DNA from: Myxococcales bacterium
GTDB lineage: Bacteria > Myxococcota > Kuafuiibacteriia > Kuafuiibacteriales > Kuafuiibacteriaceae
Length of the DNA: 45,244 nt
Direction: 5' to 3'
Assembly: GCA_019634385.1 (NCBI GenBank)
Contig: JAHQVK010000142.1
Location: 1 to 45,244 of the forward strand
Part shown: positions 1-8,573 of the stretch, in pieces
How the letters are laid out: every line of letters begins with the position of its first letter
Position numbering within the stretch: position 1 is the first letter of the stretch
Translations under genes and position numbers: made by a program
Notes under the pieces: generated by a model
Told to the model about the DNA's origin: nothing
Database searches by the model: none
Seen by the model: only the letters and a program-made list of their open reading frames with translations

Positions 1-28
1 TATGCTGTTAACAGATATTAACAGCATA
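1..28. repeat. Perfect 10-bp inverted repeat with 8-bp spacer
   Basis: Arms TATGCTGTTA (1-10) and TAACAGCATA (19-28) are perfect inverted repeats around the spacer ACAGATAT, and TTTTCTT follows. The arm-spacer-arm geometry resembles tyrosine recombinase core sites, and a tyrosine recombinase gene starts 160 bases downstream. The T-rich tail also fits an intrinsic terminator of a gene to the left of the window. The window edge prevents extending the left arm. Confidence 0.5.
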
Positions 29-187
29 TTTTCTTCTGCCTTGAACGTACATACAACTACACAGGTTGTTTTCGTCACGGGCTATCATCAGCATCAATTT
101 TATGAGAAATTTGTTTGCCCAAAGTTATAGCCAAGTCTAGATTTAGTATGGACGAGCGCTGAGCCTTCGCATAACAACTAAAAACAG

Positions 188-1423
188 ATGAGTGACGTGG
201 TGTGGAACGATACCATCCAGCGGATTCTCTCTGATCAGCTTTTAGATACCTCGTCTCCCAATGAGGAATGGGATAATACTGGACAACGTCTCTTATGGAC
301 GCCTACTTCAGATACTGAAGCAGCCCGTAGTTTTCTAAAAGTTAAGAGAGGCTCAGTAGCGACTCATCGTCGCTACTCCCGAGAAATATTTCGGTTTTTT
401 TTGTGGATGCATCACGTCGATACTGTGTCACTTATATCTATTACGCCTACTCATGTTGAAGACTATTTGAAGTTCTGCATATCTCCACCGCCATCGTGGT
501 GTGGAAACCCAGGAGGCTCGACACTGATCACTTCTCCACAATGGCGTCCGTTCAAGGAAAAAAATCAACCATCAGTCAACAGCATCCAAAACACGCTCGC
601 GATTATCAAAAGCTTCTTCGCATATCTCCGCAACGTTGGTTACTTAAACGGTGACCCAACACGTGTCCTTGACGGAAGCTTTCGAGCAGCCGTAATGGCC
701 GCGGCTGCAGCTCGTAGTACTCACACAGAAAGTGCATATTCTTGCAGGCCAGGGAAAGAGCCCGAAGGATTAACTATTACGCAATGGAGATGCCTATGGG
801 AGACGCTTGAGACTCTGCCACGGCATACACCAGCACAAATAATGAAGCAGGAACGAGCTCTCTATGTAATGAGTGTCTTATATTATACAGCCGCTCGTAG
901 TGAAGAAGCGAGAAGCCATACCCAAAAAGCCTTTAGATACGATCCCAATCGCGATTGCTGGACCATAACATTCTACGGTAAAGGCGCAAAAAAACGTGTC
1001 CTCCCGGTTCATACGTCTTTGCTGGATGCCGTTCAACGTTTTCGCCAATTCCACGGATTCAGTTCAACCCCTCAACAAGACGCGATACCTCTCTTCCCCA
1101 ATTATCGGATTTTTAATCACAATCGGTCTACGCTTCGCTCTGCCATGAGTGAACGGGGCGCGGAAGTTTGGATTAAGAGTATCTTTCGCCGGACTCAGGC
1201 TAGACTGAAAATGTACTACCCGGAGGAACTACACAAATGTCCCATTCAATTTGAAGACGCTACACTTCATACTATTCGGCATACTCGAGCACGACATATG
1301 TTATTCATCGAGGGCGTTGATATACGACTAGTCCAAGCCTTTCTCGGGCACAGCAAAATATTGACAACCCAAGGGTACACAGAGCCTTCAATCGATGAGC
1401 TAATTCGAGCCGTTTCCGCATAG
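188..1423 (+). CDS. Tyrosine recombinase / phage-type integrase
   Basis: This 411-residue protein is a site-specific DNA recombinase of the tyrosine (XerC/D, phage integrase) family, which cuts and rejoins DNA through a 3'-phosphotyrosine. An N-terminal SAM-like core-binding region spans about residues 40-150. The catalytic domain shows the full set: R237 in AARSEEA, K265 in YGKGAKK, H361 and R364 in HTIRHTRAR, H388 in FLGHSK and nucleophile Y397 in QGYTEP. The ATG at 188 gives a family-typical length, although Xer proteins are nearer 300 residues; the extra length is at the N-terminus and in an insert around residues 100-130. No excisionase or other phage gene adjoins it. An inverted repeat lies upstream at 1-28. 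It is probably the recombinase of a small integrated element or a stand-alone chromosomal recombinase; XerC/D itself is less likely. Confidence 0.88.
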   Translation: MSDVVWNDTIQRILSDQLLDTSSPNEEWDNTGQRLLWTPTSDTEAARSFLKVKRGSVATHRRYSREIFRFFLWMHHVDTVSLISITPTHVEDYLKFCISPPPSWCGNPGGSTLITSPQWRPFKEKNQPSVNSIQNTLAIIKSFFAYLRNVGYLNGDPTRVLDGSFRAAVMAAAAARSTHTESAYSCRPGKEPEGLTITQWRCLWETLETLPRHTPAQIMKQERALYVMSVLYYTAARSEEARSHTQKAFRYDPNRDCWTITFYGKGAKKRVLPVHTSLLDAVQRFRQFHGFSSTPQQDAIPLFPNYRIFNHNRSTLRSAMSERGAEVWIKSIFRRTQARLKMYYPEELHKCPIQFEDATLHTIRHTRARHMLFIEGVDIRLVQAFLGHSKILTTQGYTEPSIDELIRAVSA

Positions 1424-1432
1424 TTCGGGCTA

Positions 1433-1825
1433 TTACCGAGGCTTAAGCCATGTATCTGCAAGTCTTTCTAATTTCGTGATCGACTTCTGAATATCTACTG
1501 TGTAGGATTTATCTCCATATATTACCCCGGAACCGATAGGCAGCTCTCTATGTGCTCTACCGTTGGTTTCAAGTTGTCCGACAAGACAGTCCAATGCATC
1601 TAAAAGACCACTCAATGTCTCTTCAGCAGAGTTATAACTAGAGAGATCTTCAACAGCAATGTGGAGATGAAAAACTTCTGTGCCGGAGGAAATTATGACA
1701 GTAGCTGCAAACAGACTCTCATCCAGTATCATGTCCAGTTTATCGCTACTGGGGATCTCCCATCGAGATCTAAGTAATTTAACTATGGTTTCCGTACTCG
1801 GGAGCAAACCATCCCTAAAATCCAT
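1433..1825 (-). CDS. Hypothetical protein (130 aa)
   Basis: I do not recognise this protein. It is 130 residues, acidic in the middle, with no signal peptide, membrane segment or cysteine pattern. The start is an ATG at 1825, only 12 bases after the stop of the upstream gene that ends at 1838, so the two are probably co-transcribed. Its 3' end lies 9 bases from the convergent recombinase stop. Its small size and mixed alpha/beta-looking sequence would fit a small partner of the gene before it, but no function can be assigned. The ORF is plausible because of its tight spacing and normal amino-acid composition. Confidence 0.6.
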   Translation of the reverse strand: MDFRDGLLPSTETIVKLLRSRWEIPSSDKLDMILDESLFAATVIISSGTEVFHLHIAVEDLSSYNSAEETLSGLLDALDCLVGQLETNGRAHRELPIGSGVIYGDKSYTVDIQKSITKLERLADTWLKPR

Positions 1826-1837
1826 ACCAAATAGCCT

Positions 1838-2851
1838 TTACAACGTTAGTGTCGATAGTATTTGTGGTAGAACTTGTGCGAATGAGCGTCTGCGCGGTGT
1901 GTCTACCGCACGAAGAGCGATACGAGCCCACCACATACCCATATCTTCTTGAGCTTCAATAAAAACCTCATCAAGATGTTTTTTTCCCGAAGCGTTCATA
2001 GTTCGATGAATAAGTGCGTTGGAGAGCGTTTCTGCCAAATACTCGCCTCCGGACCGCCACCCATGCACGCTCTTGTTCTCTGTATATAGTTTGTTCCAAT
2101 TATGTCTCAGGCTCACTGCTTTTGTGTAAGCTTTATTAACCATCGTCTGTATGGTTGGCCGAATTATCGCTCGGAGAACTTCCTGTCTAGCAACTTTGAT
2201 ATCGGGGCCTAAAATTATATATGTCATTTGTTTCACTGTGGCTATATGTACCAAACCGTGCCCATCTAGAGGATTTAGTACTACAATCAAGGATGGTGAT
2301 GCACGTAGTTCTTCTATCCCCAGTAGACCTGCAAGTTCTTCAAAGTCGTGCTCGAGAGCGCCTTTCAGCAAGCTCATCTTTTTCCTAAATTCGGGCCACA
2401 GTGGCGCTAATAGTAAGTTCAATGCCACCTCTTCATTGAACTCCTCTAACACCTTGAGCTTTGCACTTAGCACAGACTGAGACTTTCGATGACGCAACAT
2501 CAAAACGGACTCCACGTAGCTAGCTATGGACTCCGAATGGGTCTCGAAGACGGTCCGTAGACGAATAATTGTAGGGGCTTTGTTTAGATTTGACAAATCC
2601 CTTCGTAGTACTTGTCGAATGGGATCAAATAGTGGCTTTCTCAATGGTGGAGGACTTCGCTGAAGTTCTTCTGAATAACCAACCGCGTTAAGAGCTGCAA
2701 ACAAGGTGAGTACCGCGGTGTCTGCTGACAAAAGCACCCCTTGTTTCGTAACCAAATTCATGGATGCATCAGAGAAATGTGGTGCCGATGTGCTAGATAG
2801 AAACCATGCAGATAGCATAACCCAAGCGGTCATAAATATCTTATATACCAA
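1838..2851 (-). CDS. Predicted exported hypothetical protein
   Basis: This is a 337-residue protein of unknown function. Starting from the TTG at 2851, the N-terminus MVYK followed by a hydrophobic stretch to about residue 22 (ending SSTSA) looks like a signal peptide. An ATG at 2833 (residue 7) is the alternative start but loses the basic residue. The rest is largely helical and charged. I see no HExxH, Ser hydrolase or nucleotide-binding motif. It lies between the Ser/Thr kinase (upstream, same strand, 140-base gap) and the 130-aa gene (12-base gap), so the three may form one transcription unit. A role in the envelope linked to kinase signalling is inference from position only. Confidence 0.6.
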   Translation of the reverse strand: MVYKIFMTAWVMLSAWFLSSTSAPHFSDASMNLVTKQGVLLSADTAVLTLFAALNAVGYSEELQRSPPPLRKPLFDPIRQVLRRDLSNLNKAPTIIRLRTVFETHSESIASYVESVLMLRHRKSQSVLSAKLKVLEEFNEEVALNLLLAPLWPEFRKKMSLLKGALEHDFEELAGLLGIEELRASPSLIVVLNPLDGHGLVHIATVKQMTYIILGPDIKVARQEVLRAIIRPTIQTMVNKAYTKAVSLRHNWNKLYTENKSVHGWRSGGEYLAETLSNALIHRTMNASGKKHLDEVFIEAQEDMGMWWARIALRAVDTPRRRSFAQVLPQILSTLTL

Positions 2852-2991
2852 AGGTTATGGTAACCGAATAGGCCTCTCCCACCAAGCTCCGACTCTGCTT
2901 TACGAAGCCCCTTTGCATACAGAGTCCGACTTGAAAGCATTAGAATTCTTATTTATATTAGCCGTCTGGCTTTCTAGCTCAAAACGCTCTT

Positions 2992-4518
2992 TCAAATATG
3001 TTCCGCGGTCGAATGTCTATTCTTACAGACATTCGACCGCTCGTTTTCCGAACAAGTTTCGACATCACCTGTGTATCCGCGAACTTCTTCCTTGTTGCCC
3101 GAGTGCTCTTTCTCATTGATTCCTACTGACGAGGTGCTCGTTGTCTCAGATCGAATCCTGATCATAATGGGTGCAAGACGAGTTTTCTGGGGTAGATTTT
3201 TTTGGGGCGACGCGCTCTGCTGGAAATACCCATCTGATATCAACATTCCCAGAGCACATAACGCGGTGGAAAATAATAGAGTGCCAGCCAGGTACCCCTG
3301 CAGCTTAGGTCGCTCCTTGCTCTCGATCGCAGGTGAGGATATCATCGATGCTAAGGGTACCACCCGAGTGATGCCAGTATTGAGTGGATTATCAAGCAAT
3401 GAGGCTACAGCCCTCAATTTACCCGGCTTTTCGGCCTCACATATCGACCTACGTGCAGTTATAGAGTCGGTAAAGGGCTCGTTTTGAGCCATCTTGGATG
3501 TACTTTTCGTAGCTGTTGGATGTCTCTGGGATGCTCGGTATGCTGCAATCCGACTCGTGTCTTCATCGAAGTGCAGCTCTTCTTCGGCACATTGCGGAGC
3601 AAAATGGGCCTTCATGTAGGAAAAAATCTCTGGCCTACCAAGAAAGTCTAGCTTCGACAATAGTCGTGCCAATGCTTCAGCAAGAGCTATGCCGTCGCTA
3701 AATCGATGCTTGGGATCTTTAGCTAGGCACTTTGCCAAGATCTTGTCGATGGCCGGTGGGAGCTGAGGTCGGTTCGCCGTGGGAGGCGGTGGCCGAAAAC
3801 TCTTTACACGCTCAAGCGTTGCCAACGGATCAGTGGTTCGAAAGCAGTTCTTGCCCGTGAGTAACTCATAAAGTAGCGTCCCGAGCGAAAAAACGTCACT
3901 TCGCGCATCAATCTTTTCTCCGGTCGTTTGTTCCGGAGACATGTAAGCAAACTTACCCTGAAGTACTCCGGTTTGAGTAGCTGGTGATGAGACCGTGTTG
4001 ATACGAGCAATACCAAAATCAAGAACTTTGACTGCACCATTGTAACCAATCATTATATTACCTGGACTTACGTCTCGGTGAACAATCTCTAACGGCTGGC
4101 CATGATCGTCACATAGTCGGTGTGCGTGCCCAAGCCCCTGAGCTACCGCCCGACCAATCCATAACACCATCGCCGGAGTAAGGGCCTTCTCCCCTTTAAG
4201 TAACTGGGATAGATTTCGACCTCGGATATACTCCATCGCAAGAAAACGCGTGTTGTCTGCTTCGCCAAATCTAAAGATGGGAACGACATTGGGGTGATGG
4301 AGTAAGGTGCTAATCTGTGCCTCGCGATCAAACAGTACTTGTCGTAAATCATCGTGACCAAGAGCAGTACGCATGATTTTGAGCGCAACCCACCCACCTG
4401 TTGACGTTTGTGCTCGAAAAATTTCCGCCATTCCCCCTCGAGCTATTCGGCGAGTGATTAAGTACTCCCCAAAAGGAACAGGTGTTCCATTCTTGGATGG
4501 TTCATTCATGGTCGGCAA
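2992..4518 (-). CDS. Membrane-anchored Ser/Thr protein kinase (Hanks type)
   Basis: This 508-residue eukaryotic-like protein kinase phosphorylates Ser/Thr on protein substrates. The catalytic domain fills residues 18-290. It has a glycine loop IARGGMAEIF (25-34), catalytic Lys47 in VALKI, Glu66 of helix C, HRDVSPGN with D149 and N154, DFG D167, and the P+1 segment MSPEQ (193-197), so it looks active. A low-complexity linker follows, then one predicted transmembrane helix at about 407-429, leaving an exported tail of about 80 residues that could sense the periplasm. Nearly all of this layout (PFGEYLITRRIARGGMAE start) is typical of Myxococcota kinases. It faces away from the response regulator at 4790. 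The last codons contain a strong 14-bp inverted repeat (3005-3040). Confidence 0.93.
   Translation of the reverse strand: MPTMNEPSKNGTPVPFGEYLITRRIARGGMAEIFRAQTSTGGWVALKIMRTALGHDDLRQVLFDREAQISTLLHHPNVVPIFRFGEADNTRFLAMEYIRGRNLSQLLKGEKALTPAMVLWIGRAVAQGLGHAHRLCDDHGQPLEIVHRDVSPGNIMIGYNGAVKVLDFGIARINTVSSPATQTGVLQGKFAYMSPEQTTGEKIDARSDVFSLGTLLYELLTGKNCFRTTDPLATLERVKSFRPPPPTANRPQLPPAIDKILAKCLAKDPKHRFSDGIALAEALARLLSKLDFLGRPEIFSYMKAHFAPQCAEEELHFDEDTSRIAAYRASQRHPTATKSTSKMAQNEPFTDSITARRSICEAEKPGKLRAVASLLDNPLNTGITRVVPLASMISSPAIESKERPKLQGYLAGTLLFSTALCALGMLISDGYFQQSASPQKNLPQKTRLAPIMIRIRSETTSTSSVGINEKEHSGNKEEVRGYTGDVETCSENERSNVCKNRHSTAEHI
3005..3040. repeat. 14-bp perfect inverted repeat in the 3' end of the kinase gene
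   Basis: Arms GCGGTCGAATGTCT (3005-3018) and AGACATTCGACCGC (3027-3040) flank an 8-base loop. The hairpin encodes about residues 493-505 of the kinase, just before its stop. No T-run follows on the minus strand, so a standard terminator is not supported. It could be an inserted REP-like palindrome or an mRNA 3' stability element. Confidence 0.7.
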
Positions 4519-4789
4519 TGTTCTCCTGGCAGGTCGTTTATACGTGTACGCGCCTAAGAACTCATTCGTCCACCCATTGAGCTTCTAAGAATGGCATATT
4601 CCCTATCTTTTGTTCCATGTGCAAAGCTACAGCTATGTCCGTCTGTCCGTACTTCTCGTACCGAAGGTGAAAGGAGATATCTTGCTGACAACACATCCCG
4701 CGTGCTAGGTCTGGGGAGTACTCGGTGCCTACTACTCGCGGTATCTCCTCCATCAAACCGCTATCGGGAACCGTGTGATAGCAGGTGTC

Positions 4790-5629
4790 ATGAAGGCAGT
4801 TCTAGTTGTAGATGATTCGCAGACCATGCGTACCTCCGTTGCCTGGACGTTGCGAGGGACAGATGTTGATCTAATGTTTGCATCAAGCCCTGATGATGCA
4901 AGGCACTGCCTCCACCAACGTCGACCGGATATGATACTCATTGATGTCGGACTTGAGCCCGAGGATGGATTAACTTTTTGCTTGTCCGTCAAATCATCAC
5001 CAGAATGGGCAACCATTCCGGTGATACTCATGCCCAGTGCCTTACAATCATTCAAAAAGGCTCAAGGTGATGCTGTCGGAGCTGATGGATACATCCTCAA
5101 ACCTTTTGATACTCAATCTTTACTAGATATTGTATCCACTCATCTGAGTATAGCTCAACCTTCAGTGAAGGGGCCTATGACCTACGCAGGACAACTCGCC
5201 CGAAGGCGGGCAGCCGCCGAGCATGAGGATCCCGAGACTCCAACTCTTACTTACCCAGAAGACTCGGTGTCTGGTTCCACAGACAAGGCTGAGGACTATG
5301 AGAACTCGCCAAACCACAAGTACGCGCCTGCATTCAGTACTCTCGACTCCCATAAGGTTGATGAAATTCCAGTCAACCCTCATCGTAGTAGCCCCCCGGT
5401 CTCTACCACCAGTCAGCTGGGGGAACGTATGGCCTCCAGCATTGCTCACAGCGCTTCAGAAACCCTATCCAATCGAGTACCAGTCGAAGGACATCCCATG
5501 CCCTCAGAAACGGAAATTCGAGCTATGGCTAAAGACATTATCGAAAATATTGCTTGGGAGGTGGTTCCAGATTTGGCGGAAACTATTATCCGGGAAGAAT
5601 TGTCACGACTTCTCAACAAAAATAAATAG
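4790..5629 (+). CDS. Response regulator with C-terminal helical extension
   Basis: This 279-residue protein has a CheY-like receiver domain at residues 1-120. The acidic pair is D8/D9 (VVDDS), the phospho-acceptor is D52 (ILIDVG), the switch Ser is S83 (MPSAL) and the conserved Lys is K104 (YILKPF). A disordered Pro/Ser-rich linker (about 130-235) follows, then a conserved-looking helix at the end, IENIAWEVVPDLAETI plus REELSRLL, that recalls the terminal helical domain of PopZ/DUF2497-type proteins. There is no DNA-binding domain or output enzyme, so it probably works through protein contacts. I chose the ATG at 4790 over the GTG at 4775 because CAGGTG sits just upstream and the sequence opens with the family-typical MKAVLVVDDS. 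It is divergent from the Ser/Thr kinase; cross-talk is inference. Confidence 0.88.
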   Translation: MKAVLVVDDSQTMRTSVAWTLRGTDVDLMFASSPDDARHCLHQRRPDMILIDVGLEPEDGLTFCLSVKSSPEWATIPVILMPSALQSFKKAQGDAVGADGYILKPFDTQSLLDIVSTHLSIAQPSVKGPMTYAGQLARRRAAAEHEDPETPTLTYPEDSVSGSTDKAEDYENSPNHKYAPAFSTLDSHKVDEIPVNPHRSSPPVSTTSQLGERMASSIAHSASETLSNRVPVEGHPMPSETEIRAMAKDIIENIAWEVVPDLAETIIREELSRLLNKNK

Positions 5630-5892
5630 CCGAAGATCTTCCGACACCCAGTCCCTCCCACATGAGTATCTGCATGTTGGAATAAGCTATTACAGCAATA
5701 CAGCAAAGCACCCTAGTGTTTACTCTATATCTCACAAGTAATCGCGGAGGCTAACAGCGCGATTAAAGCCGAGCGCAGGTGCTAGAGGTTGCTCAGCCCG
5801 ACGGTTTATGCCGTGCTGCTGCATTGGATTTTTCATGAGTGGCTCTCTCGTCTAGTTTTGGGTCTAGAGGCTGTTTCGAGAAGACGATTTCG
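5630..5892. other. Convergent intergenic region with an inverted repeat
   Basis: No gene is supported between the response regulator (+) and rsmI (-), which converge here. An 8-bp perfect inverted repeat TAATCGCG / CGCGATTA lies at 5739-5746 and 5758-5765 and could form a short hairpin. Neither side shows a clear U-tract. ACAGCAAAGC near 5700 resembles the start of the 114-bp repeat but the similarity does not continue. Confidence 0.45.
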
Positions 5893-6732
5893 CTAGCTCT
5901 TTTCTGAGAGTTTCAAGATCAGGGCGTATGCTTGTTTTTTCGGAAGGCCATGGACCCCAGCCAAGGTTTTTGCTGCCTCACTTGGCTTCATCCCCATCGC
6001 AATCAATCGCTGCGCCTCTTGGTGCAACGATACTTCTTGAATTTTGACTGCTTGCCCAGACGCCGGACCCACAACTATAACCACTTCGCCCTTGGTTCCA
6101 GATTCAAAGCGTTCAGCTAACTCACTCAACGAACCACGCTCAAAAGTTTCATATTGCTTTGTCAGCTCTCTCGCCACACAAGCCTTTCGACTTGGGCCAC
6201 ATATCCGACCGAGATTTAGCAGAGTATTTGATACTCGATGGGGAGACTCATAGAAGATGAGTGTGAGGACTAACGAGGCTACTGGCCCTATTATCTCACG
6301 CTGAGCGTGGAAGCTTCTAGGCAGAAACCCTATGAAAACAAACGGCTGTGACGGAATGCCTGAGCCAACCAAGGCCGACAAGACTGCACTAGCCCCTGGA
6401 ACCGGTATCACCGTCAAACCTTGTTCTATGGCTTCATCAATCAATGGTCGTCCTGGGTCACTGAGCAAAGGGGTACCCGCATCACTTACCAGAGCCAAGT
6501 TCTGCCCTGAAGTCAAAAGCTCTACCAAATGGTATGTTGTGGATTCTGAGCTATGTGCGTGATACGCTTTCATGGACGTTTGTATATTGTATGCTGAGAG
6601 CAACTTACGTGTCACTCGAGTATCCTCACAGACAATAAGGTCCACCTCTCGCAAGATTCGCTCAGCCCGATGACTTAAGTCTTCCAAGTGTCCAATTGGT
6701 GTAGACACAACATACAAAGATCCGGCGGTCAC
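5893..6732 (-). CDS. rsmI: 16S rRNA (cytidine-1402 2'-O)-methyltransferase RsmI
   Basis: This 279-residue tetrapyrrole-methylase-fold enzyme transfers methyl from S-adenosylmethionine to the ribose of C1402 in the decoding centre of 16S rRNA. Signature segments are in order: VVSTPIGHLEDLS near the start, CEDTRVTRKLLS, LVSDAGTPLLSDPG, the SAM-binding VPGASAVLSAL, FIGFLPR and FYESPHRV. The length matches the family (about 280). The C-terminal helical SEAAKTLA...LPKKQAY region is also typical. It is the last gene of the minus-strand run mnmE-mnmC-GT-nadB-rsmI, 75 bases after nadB. It is often found near ribosome-maturation or cell-wall genes in other bacteria; here it is with NAD synthesis. Nothing is unusual about it. 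Confidence 0.95.
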   Translation of the reverse strand: MTAGSLYVVSTPIGHLEDLSHRAERILREVDLIVCEDTRVTRKLLSAYNIQTSMKAYHAHSSESTTYHLVELLTSGQNLALVSDAGTPLLSDPGRPLIDEAIEQGLTVIPVPGASAVLSALVGSGIPSQPFVFIGFLPRSFHAQREIIGPVASLVLTLIFYESPHRVSNTLLNLGRICGPSRKACVARELTKQYETFERGSLSELAERFESGTKGEVVIVVGPASGQAVKIQEVSLHQEAQRLIAMGMKPSEAAKTLAGVHGLPKKQAYALILKLSEKS

Positions 6733-6807
6733 ACCAACTTCTTACTTCCAAGCTTCGGCCCTGCCAAGACCGTAAAGATCTAAATATGACTGGTAGCCAA
6801 TACCAAG

Positions 6808-8463
6808 CTATTCTAATAGATCGTTTCGATTGAGAATCGTATCAGAAGGCAACCCACTCACGATATCGGGATAGTCAATGGTGTAGTGGAGACCTCGTGA
6901 TTCACGTCGTCGAAGAGCGCACCGGACGATCAGCTCAGCAACAGTACAAATATTGCGTAGCTCCAATAGGTCACGCGTGACCAGTGCTTGCCAGTAAAAC
7001 TCCCTTATCTCTTCTCTTAGTGTGTCAATTCGATTGTATGCTCGAATAAGGCGCCGATTACTACGCACAATACCTACGTAGTTCCACATAAATCGGCGAA
7101 TCTCATCCCAACATTGGGTAATTACCACCAATTCATCCGAAGGTACCGCCTTCCCCGAGTTCCAACTCCGGACGGTATGCATAGAGCTATGATATGGTTG
7201 AGAAATGTACTTCTCAGCTGAACGAGCCGCCCTGTGACCAGTCACAGCTCCTTCTAGTAAACTATTAGAGGCCAGTCGATTAGCACCATGCATTCCCGTA
7301 CAAGACACTTCACCGGCGACAAACAAGCCGGAAATATCTGTTTCACCATCAATATTGCACCGCACTCCACCACAAACATAATGTGCGGCAGGAACAACAG
7401 GAATCGGATCTTTGACCAAATCAAAACCGTAAGCCAGACAAGTCGTATAGATATTAGGAAACCTTGCTTTTAAGAACATAGAATCCAGATGCGTCATATC
7501 CAGAAAAACACATTCTTGCCCGGTTCGCTTTAGTTCATTATCAATGGCCCTCGCTACAATGTCCCGGGGCGCGAGTTCACTCATTTCGTGATAATGCCTC
7601 ATGAATTGGGTACCATCAGCTCGTCGCAGAATGCCCCCCTCCCCTCGTAAAGCCTCAGAAATCAAAAAACTTTTTGCTTTGGGGTGAAACAAGCATGTGG
7701 GATGGAATTGAATAAATTCCATGTTGGCCACAGAAGCACCCGCGCGCCAGGCCATTGCCACTCCATCCCCGGTAGCAATATCCGGATTCGATGTATATAG
7801 ATAAACTTTAGATGCTCCACCCGTAGCCAAAAGAACCGTTTTGGCTAACAGAGTTCTAACTTCTCCACCTTGCTCATCAAACACGTACGCGCCGAGTATT
7901 CTATTTACAAGTGGTGGATAGTTTCGAGAGCTAAACTCCACCCCCTCTACTCCCCAAGATGTAATAAGATCAACGGCGCAACAATGTTCATAAATGGTAA
8001 CATTTTCCTTTGCTCTGAGAGCCTCAAGTAGGCCCCGCATAACCTCAGCTCCTGTGATGTCTCCAGCATGAAGCACCCTGCGATGACTATGCCCACCCTC
8101 GCGTCCCAAGTCATACTCGACCTTGGTCGAGTTGTGAGTGTTTGTACCAGTGCGCTGGTCAAAGCGAACTCCGTGTTCAACCAACCGTCGAACAACCTGT
8201 GGGCCGTCTTCGACGATCTGCTCTACTACGGACCGTTGGCATAGTCCTGCACCAGCTCGAAGTGTGTCGTGCACATGTGCTGCAAGGGAATCTGTTGGAC
8301 TAAGGACGGCCGCAATACCTCCCTGAGCATAAGCAGTATTCGCCTCTTCAGCTAAGCGCTTCGTAACCACGCAGATACGGTGGCCTCGTTGAGCTGCTTC
8401 CAGAGAGAAAGTCAGAGCGGAGATACCGCTACCAACGACCAGAGCGTCAAAGGCATCATCCAT
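6808..8463 (-). CDS. nadB: L-aspartate oxidase
   Basis: This flavoprotein oxidises L-aspartate to iminoaspartate, the first step of de novo NAD synthesis; NadA would be its partner but is not in the window. From the ATG at 8463 it is 551 residues, matching the family. It begins with the FAD dinucleotide motif DALVVGSGISALTFSLEAA. The fumarate-reductase-like hallmarks follow: NTAYAQGGIAAV, THNSTKVEYDLGREGGHSHRR split over two stretches, IQFHPTCLF, ALRGEGGILRR, and the C-terminal FAD segment GMHGANRLASNSLLEG. An in-frame start at 8604 would add 47 residues without family similarity and overlap the previous gene, so I reject it. No strong Shine-Dalgarno is seen. It sits between the glycosyltransferase and rsmI on the same strand. 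Confidence 0.94.
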   Translation of the reverse strand: MDDAFDALVVGSGISALTFSLEAAQRGHRICVVTKRLAEEANTAYAQGGIAAVLSPTDSLAAHVHDTLRAGAGLCQRSVVEQIVEDGPQVVRRLVEHGVRFDQRTGTNTHNSTKVEYDLGREGGHSHRRVLHAGDITGAEVMRGLLEALRAKENVTIYEHCCAVDLITSWGVEGVEFSSRNYPPLVNRILGAYVFDEQGGEVRTLLAKTVLLATGGASKVYLYTSNPDIATGDGVAMAWRAGASVANMEFIQFHPTCLFHPKAKSFLISEALRGEGGILRRADGTQFMRHYHEMSELAPRDIVARAIDNELKRTGQECVFLDMTHLDSMFLKARFPNIYTTCLAYGFDLVKDPIPVVPAAHYVCGGVRCNIDGETDISGLFVAGEVSCTGMHGANRLASNSLLEGAVTGHRAARSAEKYISQPYHSSMHTVRSWNSGKAVPSDELVVITQCWDEIRRFMWNYVGIVRSNRRLIRAYNRIDTLREEIREFYWQALVTRDLLELRNICTVAELIVRCALRRRESRGLHYTIDYPDIVSGLPSDTILNRNDLLE

Positions 8464-8573
8464 GAGAAGGACAAAGCTAAGCAAAAAAGCAGCGTATGGG
8501 TACTTGTAAGCAACATCGGCCCCCTGTTCTTCGGGTTTACAGGGAGGTAGCGTCTCAAAGCAGACCGTTAACC

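Noticed and set aside
5692..5826. A possible further copy of the 114-bp repeat (TACAGCAAAGC ... GTGCTGCTGC)
   Set aside because: Only about 10 bases at the start agree, and the internal hairpin sequences and the length do not match copies A and C.
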